From the NCBI RefSeq assembly GCF_030813435.1, contig NZ_JAUSUG010000006.1, forward strand, positions 1 through 64,000: a DNA stretch of 64,000 bases, in the 5' to 3' direction. The DNA is from Evansella vedderi. GTDB taxonomy: Bacteria > Bacillota > Bacilli > Bacillales > Salisediminibacteriaceae. Below, one piece after another: positions 54,659 through 62,767 of this stretch. How positions within the stretch are numbered: the stretch's first letter is position 1; every line of letters starts with the position of its first letter. The position numbers were made by a program, and so were the translations under genes. Below the pieces are notes generated by a model. That model was given only the letters and a program-made list of their open reading frames with translations, ran no database searches and was not told where the DNA came from.

Positions 54659-56353
54659 AGACCACTGAAAAACAACTCCTAAAATATGTAAAATGATATA
54701 AATGAAAAAATCCTCCATTTTTTGGTATAATGGAATTGTCGAGAAACCAAAAACCAAAAAGGGAGGATTTTTTTATGCTGAATCAGCATAAGCAATTAAG
54801 CTTCTATACCGAATTATACAATAAAATTCCAGAAAATCATACATTAAGACTGATTAATAATTTTGTAGATTTTGGCTTCATTAATGAATTTCTTGAAAGT
54901 AGTTACTGCAGATATTATGGCCTTCCAGCTAAGGAGCCTGAGTTAATGATTAAACTCTTGCTTCTTCAACATCTGTATAACTTATCGGATGAACGAGTCA
55001 TGGAAGAAGCTTCATTAAATCTTGCCTACATGTATTTTCTGGGTATCAATCCAGAAGACACACTTCCACATCCCAGTTTATTATCCAAATTTAGACGACA
55101 TAGATTACTAGATTTTACGCTAGATGAGGTATTAATTGAAGTTGTAAAGCAATGTGTGGATCACGGCATTATTAAAGACACAACTGGAATAAGTGTTGAT
55201 ACGACTCATACACAAGCAAACACATTTCGTGCGACTCCAGAACGTGTGATGAAACGCTTAGCTAAAAAGCTTTTTTGCCATTTAAAAGAGGAAATTGGAG
55301 AAGTTCCTGATAACGTCGATGTAACTATTCCCAACTATAAAGAGATTGAAAACCATCGAGAAGCCAAAGAAACAATGAAAACTTATTTAGAAGAAACTCT
55401 GGATAAGGTAGAAGAAACCGTTGAAATAGAGAAGAACCCTAAAACAAAAGGAACGATTGTGCTTGCAAGGGAAATACTGAAGGATCCAAAGTTCTTGGAA
55501 TCAAAGGGTGTTCGCTCTATTGTCGACCGTGAGGCTCGAGTTGGACACAAATCAAAAACCAAGGACTTCTTTGGCTATAAAACAGAATATATGATGACAA
55601 CAGACCTCATTATTACAGCTGTAAATGTCGGTGATGGAGCCTATGTTGACGGAAAGAAGTTTGAAGAGCTATTAGAATTAACGAAGAAAAGTGGCCTCAC
55701 AATAGATGAATTATACGGTGATAAAGCCTACTTTAGAAAAAATATACTAGATTCTATTAATGCATGCGAAGCGAAAGTATACATACCTGTCAGCGAAATG
55801 GCTTATAAAATTGATGAAGAAAAATTTAGTTATAATAAGGATTCAGATGAGTGGTTTTGCGCCCAAGGGAATAACACGGTAAGGAAGTATCATAAAAAGA
55901 CTAAAAATAGAGAATCCTATCGTTATTATTTTGAGAAAGAAATGTGTAGAGACTGTCCCTTAAGGGACAGCTGCATCACTGGGAAAGCTGTAGGGAAAAT
56001 CTTAGAAGTTGGAGTTAATACCCCTGAATTCTATGAATATAGCCAACAGCAAAAGACAGAAGAGTTCAAGAAGAATTATAAGAAGCGAGCTTCCCAAGAA
56101 GGGAAGAACGGTGAGATGAAACAATATCACGGGTTAGATCGTGCCAAGAGGTACGGTCTAAAAAGCATGGCCATTCAAGCAAAATTAACAGCTTTAGCCG
56201 TAAACTTAAAGAGGATAGCAACCATACTATCCTCTAAAAAGGCTGGAAATCCTTCCATTTTGCTTTTCAATTTCTCAATGTGGATCAAATTTGGTGGCCA
56301 AATTAAAACAACGATGAAAATCAGCTAAAAAAGACGACTTTTTCAGTGGTCTC
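54659..56353 (+). mobile_element. Complete IS1182-type insertion sequence
   Basis: Terminal inverted repeats GAGACCACTGAAAAA (54659-54673) and its exact complement (56339-56353) bracket one transposase gene. No clear target duplication is visible. It sits between repeats rich in GGGACA/TGTCCC. Confidence 0.88.
54775..56328 (+). CDS. IS1182-family transposase
   Basis: 517 residues, intact. N-terminal DUF772-type domain (YCRYYGLPAKEPELMIKLLL, LSDERVMEEASLNLAYMYFL) followed by a DDE domain: ISVDTTHTQANTF (first Asp), IDELYGDKAYF (second Asp) and KRASQEGKNGEMKQYHGL near the catalytic Glu. A Cys cluster CRDCPLRDSCITG sits in the insertion domain, as in this family. Start is the ATG behind AAAGGGAGGATTTTTTT. 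Because gene and ends are intact, the element may be active. Confidence 0.94.
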   Translation: MLNQHKQLSFYTELYNKIPENHTLRLINNFVDFGFINEFLESSYCRYYGLPAKEPELMIKLLLLQHLYNLSDERVMEEASLNLAYMYFLGINPEDTLPHPSLLSKFRRHRLLDFTLDEVLIEVVKQCVDHGIIKDTTGISVDTTHTQANTFRATPERVMKRLAKKLFCHLKEEIGEVPDNVDVTIPNYKEIENHREAKETMKTYLEETLDKVEETVEIEKNPKTKGTIVLAREILKDPKFLESKGVRSIVDREARVGHKSKTKDFFGYKTEYMMTTDLIITAVNVGDGAYVDGKKFEELLELTKKSGLTIDELYGDKAYFRKNILDSINACEAKVYIPVSEMAYKIDEEKFSYNKDSDEWFCAQGNNTVRKYHKKTKNRESYRYYFEKEMCRDCPLRDSCITGKAVGKILEVGVNTPEFYEYSQQQKTEEFKKNYKKRASQEGKNGEMKQYHGLDRAKRYGLKSMAIQAKLTALAVNLKRIATILSSKKAGNPSILLFNFSMWIKFGGQIKTTMKIS

Positions 56354-56514
56354 TCACTGTCCCCTTGTCCCACATAAAGCGGATGGGCGGTTGGCCATCT
56401 CCCGTAAGAGATGACCATTATCAAATGAAGGAAAATACCTAGCGACGATAATAAATATTATTACAAATGGTGGAAAAATAATCAAAATTATATTTCGGTA
56501 TTGCTTAAGTATGA

Positions 56515-57024
56515 TTAGATTACATTGTCATCGTCATTGTTATTACTGCTGTCCATCCATTCCTGTGAAAACACAAGAATACAGTAGGAGGTGCGGTACA
56601 TTTGCTGTCTTAAAATGGTTTTGTCTGTATCCAAAACAATCTTATGTTTGTTTTTTAAGGTGACGATAGATTGTTTCTCCTTGTCAGGGTTAGCCTCAAT
56701 GCTTTGTATATGTGCCGGAAATAGCCAGCAGCAATGAAAGCTCTTAGCCGAAAGTGTAGGGAAGGCATAGATGCCAAGATCAGGGTTAATCGGAATAGGC
56801 ATTTTTCGATTAATCCCAGTTTTTGAAGTAACAGCGATTTGACGCCCCTCGAAACTAGCCCCACCACGTACACACGCAGACCTCATCAGTTCCCTTGTTG
56901 TTTTCTTAACATAAAATAAGGCGTTTGTTTCAAAGATAATTGTGTAATAGTCAATATGGGTAACAGGGAGGATTGCCATTGTATTCTGGTTAATCTGGTA
57001 ATCATTTAATATTTTAATAGACAT
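56515..57024 (-). CDS. comK: Competence transcription factor ComK homologue
   Basis: 169 residues. Conserved ComK features: TMAILPVTHIDYYTIIFE, FYVKKTTRELMRSACVRGGA with the SC-x-G-x-S-x-GR block (SFEGRQIAVTSKTG), PIPINPDLGIYAFPTLSAKS, and MYRTSYCILVF. ComK activates DNA-uptake genes in Bacillus. This copy is shorter at the C-terminus than the 192-residue B. subtilis protein and ends in an Asn/Asp-rich tail (DSSNNNDDDNVI). ATG at 57024 is chosen because AAAGGAG lies 8 bases before it. AAAACACTTGTTT at 57066 resembles an AT-box (AAAA-N5-TTTT, one mismatch), so self-activation is possible. Confidence 0.88.
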   Translation of the reverse strand: MSIKILNDYQINQNTMAILPVTHIDYYTIIFETNALFYVKKTTRELMRSACVRGGASFEGRQIAVTSKTGINRKMPIPINPDLGIYAFPTLSAKSFHCCWLFPAHIQSIEANPDKEKQSIVTLKNKHKIVLDTDKTILRQQMYRTSYCILVFSQEWMDSSNNNDDDNVI

Positions 57025-57048
57025 TAGATCATCTCCTTTAGAATCCAT

Positions 57049-57276
57049 TGGTATGGTTGCAGTTAAAACACTTGTTTAATTTTAAAAAACTTATGTAATC
57101 TGAGAAACTCCAAAATGATGCAGCTTATGTAAACATAAATGCAATCAAGAAAACCACCTCGTTTTGTTGTAGTGCCATTCTGATCAAATTGTGAAAGGGT
57201 TTACATGTTTATGTGGATGAAGCCATGATGTAATAGTAAAGAAGTAATTTAAGAGTTGAACCAAGATGTCGTATTC
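57049..57276. promoter_or_regulatory. comK upstream region with repeated TTATGTAA motifs
   Basis: TTATGTAATC (57091), the near-palindrome TTATGTAAACATAA (57125-57138) and GTTTACATGTTTATG (57200-57214) share one core. AAAACACTTGTTT (57066-57078) is a possible ComK half of an AT-box pair. These could be operators for comK or for the XRE gene upstream. Confidence 0.45.
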
Positions 57277-57549
57277 CTAAAACTTATTTTTATTTGCAGC
57301 TTTACTAAAAAACTCTATTACTTCATCCTCCACTTCTTTACTAATAGACGAAGGGAGTGTACCAAGTGCAATTGAAATTCTATACAGCATATCATAGGTA
57401 GGATTTTTCTTACCCCTCTCCACTTGGCTCAAATAACCAATATCGATATCTGCTTCCTCCGCTAATTTCCATTGTTTAAAATCTTTATTCTTCCTTCTTT
57501 TTTGAATAACCCTACCTAAACTCCTACTAATAACCTCTTTCCTCTTCAA
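57277..57549 (-). CDS. XRE-family helix-turn-helix regulator (90 aa)
   Basis: 90 residues dominated by one HTH_3 domain: LGRVIQKRRKNKDFKQWKLA, EADIDIGYLSQVERGKKNPT and YDMLYRISIALGTLPSSI. The short acidic C-terminus may dimerise. TTG start behind GGAGGAGGTCCA. It lies upstream of comK on the same strand with a 250-base gap and could regulate it, as small XRE repressors do in Bacillus, but nothing in the sequence proves this. Confidence 0.9.
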   Translation of the reverse strand: MKRKEVISRSLGRVIQKRRKNKDFKQWKLAEEADIDIGYLSQVERGKKNPTYDMLYRISIALGTLPSSISKEVEDEVIEFFSKAANKNKF

Positions 57550-57868
57550 TGGACCTCCTCCTTCTTACCTATTATTATAAAATTTTACAAAAAAAATTAA
57601 AAAGACTAAAGAAAGGAAAATGGGTAAAAATGTCAATAATTGTGACAATTTGGTGAACGTGTCTGTCCCTGCGTGAGTTTTGCTAGAAATTGTCGATAGC
57701 CTTAGAGTTTTATACCCGCAGCCTCATTGCGGGTATTTATATTGATCAATGCTGAGGGGATTGATTAATCAAGACTGGGTATCCCCCTTCCACAATAGGG
57801 AGCTAGCGTAACGTTGTTTTTTCCATTGAAAGGGGTGGCATTTGTCGAATCTTTTTATCAATTAATAG
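57550..57868. other. Intergenic region with a hairpin
   Basis: ATACCCGC / GCGGGTAT with a 9-base loop at 57712-57736 followed by TTATATTG is a plausible terminator on the plus strand. Otherwise AT-rich and gene-free. Confidence 0.6.
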
Positions 57869-57949
57869 GAAATGTGATGTTTCTAGTAAGGAAACGTGAT
57901 GTTTCTCTAGGGGAAACGTTACGTTTCTCTTAGGGAAATGGCATTTTTC
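57869..57949 (+). promoter_or_regulatory. Four 15-bp palindromes at exact 22-bp spacing
   Basis: GAAATGTGATGTTTC (57869), GAAACGTGATGTTTC (57891), GAAACGTTACGTTTC (57913, perfect palindrome) and GAAATGGCATTTTTC (57935). Start-to-start distance is 22 bases each time, about two helix turns, so bound dimers would sit on one face. They lie 86-166 bases before the sigma factor start. Confidence 0.8.
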
Positions 57950-58034
57950 CCTTTTGGTAATTATTTTTCTTAGGTTATAAACTGTCCTTACCGCGGAATA
58001 AGCGGAAGCGCGCTTCCAAGTGGGAGAGGTTCCC

Positions 58035-58547
58035 TTGGATAATCAAATGGATAGAGAACTAGAGTTTGAATCTTGTTGTGAGCAGTTTATGCCGATGGTT
58101 TATTCTTTAATTAAGAAATGGCATTTAGGTAGGGAAAGGGAAGAGTTTGAGCAAATTGGTCGTATTGCCATTTATGAAGCTTGGATAAACTATGATGCTT
58201 CTGTGGGTGAGTTTTCTTCCTATGTTGCTGGTTATGTGAGAGGAAGAATGAAGGATGTGATTAAGCGGCAAGACCGTTGGGGAACTCGTCATGTATTTAC
58301 GGAGCCGGTTAAACTAGCAGAGCACCCAGATTTGACGGCTGAAGACCGTTTTCTTATGGAAGATTGGCTGGAACATTCCAAGTTAACTTCACAAGAAAAG
58401 ATGTGGGTCATGGAGGGGTTAATCGATGGTTACAAACTTCAAGAAATTGCAGTGCGCTATGGGCGGAGTGTAACTACTATTAAAACTTGGCGCCAGAGCG
58501 CATTACAAAAGCTCCGGACAAAATTAAGTTATATTGTTAGGGAGTAG
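58035..58547 (+). CDS. Small sigma-70-family RNA polymerase sigma factor
   Basis: 170 residues. Region 2 (about 15-85): FMPMVYSLIKKWHLGREREE, FEQIGRIAIYEAWINYDAS, FSSYVAGYVRGRMKDVIKRQ; region 4 (about 115-168): LTSQEKMWVMEGLIDGYKLQ and VRYGRSVTTIKTWRQSALQK. Region 3 is short or absent, as in ECF and phage-like sigma factors, but the region 2 wording is closer to small Bacillus sigma-70 relatives of uncertain target. TTG at 58035 follows GGGAGAGG by 5 bases. A palindrome GGAAGCGCGCTTCC (58004-58017) lies in the leader. No anti-sigma gene is adjacent. Confidence 0.88.
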   Translation: MDNQMDRELEFESCCEQFMPMVYSLIKKWHLGREREEFEQIGRIAIYEAWINYDASVGEFSSYVAGYVRGRMKDVIKRQDRWGTRHVFTEPVKLAEHPDLTAEDRFLMEDWLEHSKLTSQEKMWVMEGLIDGYKLQEIAVRYGRSVTTIKTWRQSALQKLRTKLSYIVRE

Positions 58548-59283
58548 GAATGATATAAGCTTGATTACAGCCACAAGAGTGTATCATCTCTGCCGTGTTT
58601 TTTACCAACCGTTACCATAAAATTTACCACTTACTGTCAACGCGTTTACCAATAGAAAAACGTCAAGGATGATGAAGTGAAAAAGCCTAATCCTCTTTAT
58701 TTTTTACGAGGTATTAGGCTTATGGTTTTCCTCATAGCACCCGATTGTGGAATATTAATTTTTCTATTGAATAGTATGGTTGTACTGCGTAGCAAATGAC
58801 ATTGTTGTTTTGTTAATTATTCTTCCTCAAGATAAGCAGGAGTTGAAAAGGATCCTGAAAAACAATTAAAATGATAAATTATTGATCAGTGAAGCGGAAA
58901 GAGAAGAATTTTTACGATATGTTTCTTCTTATCAAGAGTAATTACCTTCTTTCCGTATTTTTTGTAAATATGGAAAGGGCAAACATCTGAGGTGCCTATT
59001 ACTTATTTCTCGTGTTCAGGCATAATTATATTTACTCCCAATTCTTCTTCAGCTACCTTCTCTATCTCTTTATGTTTGGCAGTGGAAGACTGGTTATTTC
59101 TTTAGGATTGTTGTTCTTATAAATAAAGTTGGTTTGTACTGCCTATCGCCACTCTTTGTCGAATAGCAAGGGTTCGCTTGCACAAATAACTTTTCTCATA
59201 AAAAGAAAAGGACCTTTGTAATGTCGATAGGAATGTAAATTCTCAAAAAAGCTGGCCCGTTAATGCGGGCCGTCTCACATTCA
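58548..59283. other. Gene-poor region with terminators and decayed coding remnants
   Basis: A terminator hairpin AAGCCTAAT / ATTAGGCTT is at 58683-58721. GGCCCG / CGGGCC (59254-59271) with a T-run on the minus strand (59250-59244) ends the YjcZ genes. A minus-strand stretch near 58995-59095 reads KHKEIEKVAEEELGVNIIMP then stop, but lacks a start and is frame-broken upstream; it looks like a gene remnant. Confidence 0.55.
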
Positions 59284-59421
59284 TTACCAAACAAGTGCTA
59301 CAGCTCCAATAATTACTAGCAAAATAAATAACACTAACACTAATGCAAAACCATCTGCGAATCTTGGTCGTGGGTGAGTATAGATCGGAGCAGCATAGGC
59401 ATAATCATGTGGTAAATGCAC
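59284..59421 (-). CDS. YjcZ-family small membrane peptide (45 aa), copy 1
   Basis: GTG start behind AAGGAGGGATTCTAG. The peptide has an aromatic, Pro-rich N-terminus (HLPHDYAYAAPIYTHPRPRF) and one membrane span GFALVLVLFILLVIIGAVAL, ending in VW. This is the YjcZ/sporulation-associated tiny membrane protein pattern. A paralogue lies 90 bases upstream, and a terminator follows. Confidence 0.8.
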   Translation of the reverse strand: MHLPHDYAYAAPIYTHPRPRFADGFALVLVLFILLVIIGAVALVW

Positions 59422-59508
59422 CTAGAATCCCTCCTTCCTTCTACTCTTAATTTATGAGCTTTTTAATGATTGGTATGGTTATATTTCTTAGGGTTTACTA
59501 AAGAACTT

Positions 59509-59634
59509 CTACCAAGCTACTATAGCTGCTCCAATAATAACTAAAAGAATAAATACTACAAGAATAAACGCAAAACCTGCCACAGGTCTTGTAGGTGGTG
59601 GGGTAGGGTGAACCGGCTTGTAACAATCACTCAT
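59509..59634 (-). CDS. YjcZ-family small membrane peptide (41 aa), copy 2
   Basis: ATG behind AAAGGAGGTAAATAAACA. Sequence MSDCYKPVHPTPPPTRPVAG followed by the span FAFILVVFILLVIIGAAIVA and a final W. It shares the hydrophobic block with the neighbour at 59284, so the two arose by duplication. Such peptides are often made during sporulation; exact role unknown. Confidence 0.8.
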   Translation of the reverse strand: MSDCYKPVHPTPPPTRPVAGFAFILVVFILLVIIGAAIVAW

Positions 59635-60292
59635 TGTTTATTTACCTCCTTTTATTGTATTCGATACATATAATATGCTTTATTTACATTTGTGACTGGA
59701 CAAAATATCTAGATATAAAGTATAAATCTAATTTAGTTAAATCATGTAGTACATTAAGCTTTTTACTACATCGAAGAATCTAAACAGGAAAGTGAATATG
59801 CTAGTGAAGTTTTTTTTAGTCATTTTTATAAATATGTTTATTACTATCAGGAAATAGAAGACTATATGGCTAAAAATCGAATTAGTAGAGTGTAGGAATA
59901 GAGGGCACAAACAAATAACATTTTTTATAAGAGTGGTTAAGAGATGTTTTACTAACTGAAGGGCCTAAACATAAAAAAACTGATAATCTTTCATTAAAAG
60001 TCAAGAAAATATTTAAACCGCTTTAAAACTAAATTACTGTATATAATGTTACACATTATTATGTACAAAAGAAAAAGGATAGTATAGCAGTAATCACAAC
60101 TGCTCTACCTATCCTTTTTTGTACTATAAATGACCTCATTTACCACAACAATGTAGAAATCTCTTGTTCCACTAACATTCCTTTACTTGAAGTACACCTT
60201 TTCACAAAGTTAGTACAAATAGATGTCGTTGCAATGCGTAATATCGTTGTACTGCGCAACATTTGCCTCTGTTGTTTTTCGTCTCCCAATTT
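59635..60292. other. Gene-poor region with strong hairpin
   Basis: A reading frame without start (59758-59895, reading ESKQESEYASEVFFSHFYKY, ending AKNRISRV) may be a remnant. AAAAAGGATAG-tat-AGCAGT / ACTGCT-ctac-CTATCCTTTTTT at 60072-60120 is a strong terminator-like hairpin usable in both directions. Nothing else is supported. Confidence 0.6.
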
Positions 60293-60841
60293 TTACGATT
60301 TTTTTTCTCCTGATGGATAATAATAGGGTGGGATTTTCAACCAACCTCTTTTTCTCATTAAACTTTTTAAAGTAGCACTAAAAGTTAACATCTCAGATTG
60401 AAATTCAGCCCATATCATTCCAACATCACTTCGAGTGGACTGGGCTTGTCCTGTTGCACATTCAACTATTGCAACGGCTATTTTTATTGATACTCCATTC
60501 GCTAATTCATTATCTGTAATTTTTACACCTGGTGGAATATCCTTAGGAGAAGAATTAGGTTTTGGAGAAGATAACTCTGGAAGAGGAATACCCTCTTTAA
60601 TCAGAAAAGTCTCTAACCGATCAGATTGCGAATCGCATAATTTATAGGCATCATTGAGCATTTCATGGACTTCATCATCTGTTGTTGAATTTAAACCAAC
60701 TTCCTCATACCTTAGCATTTCTTTTATTGCTGTTAAATAAGTCCAAAAAGCCATTACTTCACCAACATGTAAAGGTAATTTTGGGTCATTATCAGTCATT
60801 GTTTTTAATGTATTCCAAAATGCTTCAAATGGATTAGGCAT
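60293..60841 (-). CDS. DUF3231-family protein
   Basis: 182 residues. LHVGEVMAFWTYLTAIKEML, LETFLIKEGIPLPELSSPKP, DIPPGVKITDNELANGVSIK and RKRGWLKIPPYYYPSGEKKS are conserved DUF3231 blocks. The family is confined mainly to Bacilli and is related to ferritin-like four-helix proteins; some are coat or stress associated, but function is unknown. It is a single-repeat form. It follows the MarR gene on the same strand (66-base gap), which may control it. Confidence 0.85.
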   Translation of the reverse strand: MPNPFEAFWNTLKTMTDNDPKLPLHVGEVMAFWTYLTAIKEMLRYEEVGLNSTTDDEVHEMLNDAYKLCDSQSDRLETFLIKEGIPLPELSSPKPNSSPKDIPPGVKITDNELANGVSIKIAVAIVECATGQAQSTRSDVGMIWAEFQSEMLTFSATLKSLMRKRGWLKIPPYYYPSGEKKS

Positions 60842-60907
60842 TTTTTAAACCTCCTAAATTCGCTCATTCTCTGAATTATAATTGTAATCCAAACATCGCC
60901 ATTAAAA

Positions 60908-61402
60908 TTAATAAGTATAATCGTAGTCCTTGACTTGTGCATTCATCACCCAGTTCACAAAGCCCTCGCCTTTATGAATATCTAAAATGCGTTGACCAAT
61001 TTCTAAAAATTTTTTCATCTCCTCCTCAGACAAATACTTCATATCAAAAGGAAATTTTTCCATGTCTCTAAATGTATTCATTAGTTTATTTAACATTTGT
61101 TCCCCTTTGTCTGAAATAGTTACAATTTTATACCTAGCTTGTTTTTTATTGGTTGTTATATTTATAAAGTCTTTTTCTTGAAGCGGTTTTAGCAATCTTG
61201 TAACAGTAGAAATATGCCAGCAACCTAATTCACTGATTTGTGTAGGAGTAAGTGCATTCTTATTAGTTGAGAGTAAAAATAGAATATGCTGTTGTGCAGG
61301 TGATATTTTGTATTTCTTTTCTAAATCCGTCCAATTTTTTTCCATACAAAAATACAACGCTCTAACAATTAAAACAGTTTGTTGTTTAAGATGTAAATTC
61401 AC
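60908..61402 (-). CDS. MarR-family transcriptional regulator (Hpr/ScoC-like)
   Basis: 164 residues. Winged helix: KYKISPAQQHILFLLSTNKN, LTPTQISELGCWHISTVTRL, LKPLQEKDFINITTNKKQAR and ISDKGEQMLNKLM. The WHISTVTRLL recognition helix resembles the MHVSTAFNF region of ScoC/Hpr, but the long C-terminal extension of ScoC is absent. Two adjacent palindromes 17-40 bases upstream suggest self-repression. The downstream DUF3231 gene is a likely target. Confidence 0.88.
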   Translation of the reverse strand: MNLHLKQQTVLIVRALYFCMEKNWTDLEKKYKISPAQQHILFLLSTNKNALTPTQISELGCWHISTVTRLLKPLQEKDFINITTNKKQARYKIVTISDKGEQMLNKLMNTFRDMEKFPFDMKYLSEEEMKKFLEIGQRILDIHKGEGFVNWVMNAQVKDYDYTY

Positions 61403-61416
61403 TGTGCATCATCCTC

Positions 61417-61444
61417 ACTTGTATGTACAATTGTAATTACAAGT
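61417..61444 (-). promoter_or_regulatory. Double palindromic operator before the MarR gene
   Basis: TTGTATGTACAA (61419-61430) and TTGTAATTACAA (61431-61442) are two abutting 12-base palindromes, framed by ACTTGTA / TACAAGT. The position just before the ribosome site fits binding of a MarR dimer. A half-site AATTGTAAT recurs near 60880, before the DUF3231 gene. Confidence 0.7.
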
Positions 61445-61751
61445 AATATTTTTTTCACTTGCAAAAGAAAATATACAAATTAATAAGAGAAATATTTTCA
61501 CCTCTTAATTAAAAAATACTCCCTATTTAAGTAAGATTACTTCACAAAGTCCTATAAAAATGACGAGCTTTGTTGCGCAGTAAACGGTCCACTACGTAAT
61601 ACAAATTAGAGTATCTGAAGCAAAAATTAACTTCAAATTTCAATAAAAAACTAAAATAGGGTAGTTTATCAACGGTGATGGACTACCCCATTCGTATACA
61701 TAGCATAAAAAGACCCCCCTTGTCTTGATGGACCTTCTACTTCTCCAATTT
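61445..61751. other. Intergenic region with YvrJ terminator
   Basis: GGGTAGT / ACTACCC (61659-61688) with a T-rich tract beyond it on the minus strand (61658-61641) ends the YvrJ transcript. The rest is AT-rich without supported genes. Confidence 0.6.
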
Positions 61752-61964
61752 CTACTGATGATTCTCTTTCGCCATGACACTCCAGTCTTGAGGAGGTACT
61801 TTGGCGGGACCTGATTGGCCAATAGCAGTTCCTTCAACAAGCTTTCCTAAATACAAGACCGAATGATTTAGCTGATCTAGCTTCTTCTCAATGCGGTAAA
61901 GTAAGTAGAATGTAACGGCAATGGGAAACCCGTATTCACCAACAAGACTCATCCATATTTCCAT
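61752..61964 (-). CDS. YvrJ-family protein
   Basis: 70 residues. The family block MSLVGEYGFPIAVTFYLLYR and IEKKLDQLNHSV is clear: a single N-terminal membrane helix followed by a short amphipathic part. In B. subtilis yvrJ belongs to the sigO-rsoA regulon; here a small sigma factor gene lies 3.2 kb away, but no direct link is visible. It follows DUF2922 and DUF1659 genes on the same strand, a common trio in Bacillaceae. Two terminators separate it from DUF2922. Confidence 0.85.
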   Translation of the reverse strand: MEIWMSLVGEYGFPIAVTFYLLYRIEKKLDQLNHSVLYLGKLVEGTAIGQSGPAKVPPQDWSVMAKENHQ

Positions 61965-62000
61965 TTCTTCTCACCCCTTTCCACTATCAATAGTAGTACG

Positions 62001-62075
62001 AAAAACGGAGAGGTAATCCCCTCCGTTTTTCTATTTAGAGCGTGTTCAAAAGGGGAAAAAGCTCCCCTTTTGAAC
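62001..62075 (-). terminator. Tandem terminators after DUF2922
   Basis: GTTCAAAAGGGGA / TCCCCTTTTGAAC (62044-62075) and then AAAAACGGAGAGG / CCCTCCGTTTTT (62001-62030). The first belongs to the dispersed GTTCAAAAG...GAACAGACT family also present at 26734. Confidence 0.88.
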
Positions 62076-62081
62076 AGACTT

Positions 62082-62303
62082 TTATAGTAAAATGTCCACT
62101 TGATCTACTCTGCGTTCTACTACGCGGGCCCCTCGTTTTCCAACTAGCCCTCCGTCGAAGGTTGCAAATACATTACTAGCAATGATCGTATCCATCGCTT
62201 GAGCCACCGCTTGTGGGTTTACTGGCTCTATTGGATCGTCGATAGAAACAATCGCTGCTTTCCCATTCTCATTGGTAAAAATAAGTTCTAATCGTTTAGT
62301 CAT
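62082..62303 (-). CDS. DUF2922-family small protein
   Basis: 73 residues: TKRLELIFTNENGKAAIVSI, DDPIEPVNPQAVAQAMDTII, then GGLVGKRGARVVERRVDQVD ending ILL. All DUF2922 landmarks are present. Function unknown; usually encoded with DUF1659 and YvrJ. AGGAGG lies upstream of the ATG. Confidence 0.88.
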   Translation of the reverse strand: MTKRLELIFTNENGKAAIVSIDDPIEPVNPQAVAQAMDTIIASNVFATFDGGLVGKRGARVVERRVDQVDILL

Positions 62304-62341
62304 CGGTTTTCACCTCCTCCTGTGACAGTCCTCGTAAAGTC

Positions 62342-62554
62342 CTACTGAATTAATTCGTACGTGTTGCTTCGTTCTACCTTCTCTAATTCATTCTTTTGAA
62401 GAGAAGCTAGTGCCATCGCAGCTTGGAATAGCTGCGTGCTTTCTGCTTGAGGGACGATATTGCGATAATGCTTTGCCTTAAAGATTGGTTCTCCCTCATC
62501 GTTATAGCCCGTAACAAAATGTAAAGATAGTCGACTAAATACGATATCACCCAT
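62342..62554 (-). CDS. DUF1659-family small protein
   Basis: 70 residues: FSRLSLHFVTGYNDEGEPIF, KAKHYRNIVPQAESTQLFQA and AMALASLQKNELEKVERSNT. Matches DUF1659. ATG at 62554 has AAAGGGGGTG 6 bases ahead; a GTG at 62563 overlaps that site. First gene of the DUF1659-DUF2922-YvrJ set, reading out from the inverted-repeat region at 62575-62729. Confidence 0.88.
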   Translation of the reverse strand: MGDIVFSRLSLHFVTGYNDEGEPIFKAKHYRNIVPQAESTQLFQAAMALASLQKNELEKVERSNTYELIQ

Positions 62555-62574
62555 GCTTGTCACCCCCTTTCACC

Positions 62575-62729
62575 TACTATGTAGACTTGAGAAGGCAAAA
62601 AGGAGGAGACTATTTTAAAAAAATGAAAATTTTTTCGTTGTTTGTGAACATTTTGTGACATAAGGGGAAACTTTTTTTGATTTTTTAAAAGTTTTCTCCT
62701 CCTTTTTGGCGTTTCAAGTCTACATAGTA
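62575..62729. repeat. Divergent inverted repeat with anti-SD-like arms
   Basis: TACTATGTAGACTTGA (62575-62590) plus AAAAAGGAGGAGA (62597-62609) face exact complements TCTCCTCCTTTTT (62695-62707) and TCAAGTCTACATAGTA (62714-62729). Arms are 35 bases with 3 mismatches and an 85-base AT-rich centre. Both divergent transcripts would begin with the same leader. Confidence 0.92.
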
Positions 62730-62767
62730 AGCGAAGGATAGAAAATTACAAACGAGGTGGTTGGGTA

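Noticed and set aside
57869-57949. ComK AT-boxes in the four palindromes
   Set aside because: The sites have GAAAC/GTTTC ends, not AAAA-N5-TTTT, and the 22-base spacing does not match known ComK box spacing, although comK is nearby.
58995-59095. Minus-strand coding remnant KHKEIEKVAEEELGVNII
   Set aside because: No start codon and stop codons upstream; protein-like wording only, so not called as a gene.
59758-59895. Plus-strand 45-residue frame ESKQESEYASEVFFSHFYKY
   Set aside because: No start codon or ribosome site; possible fragment of a lost gene.
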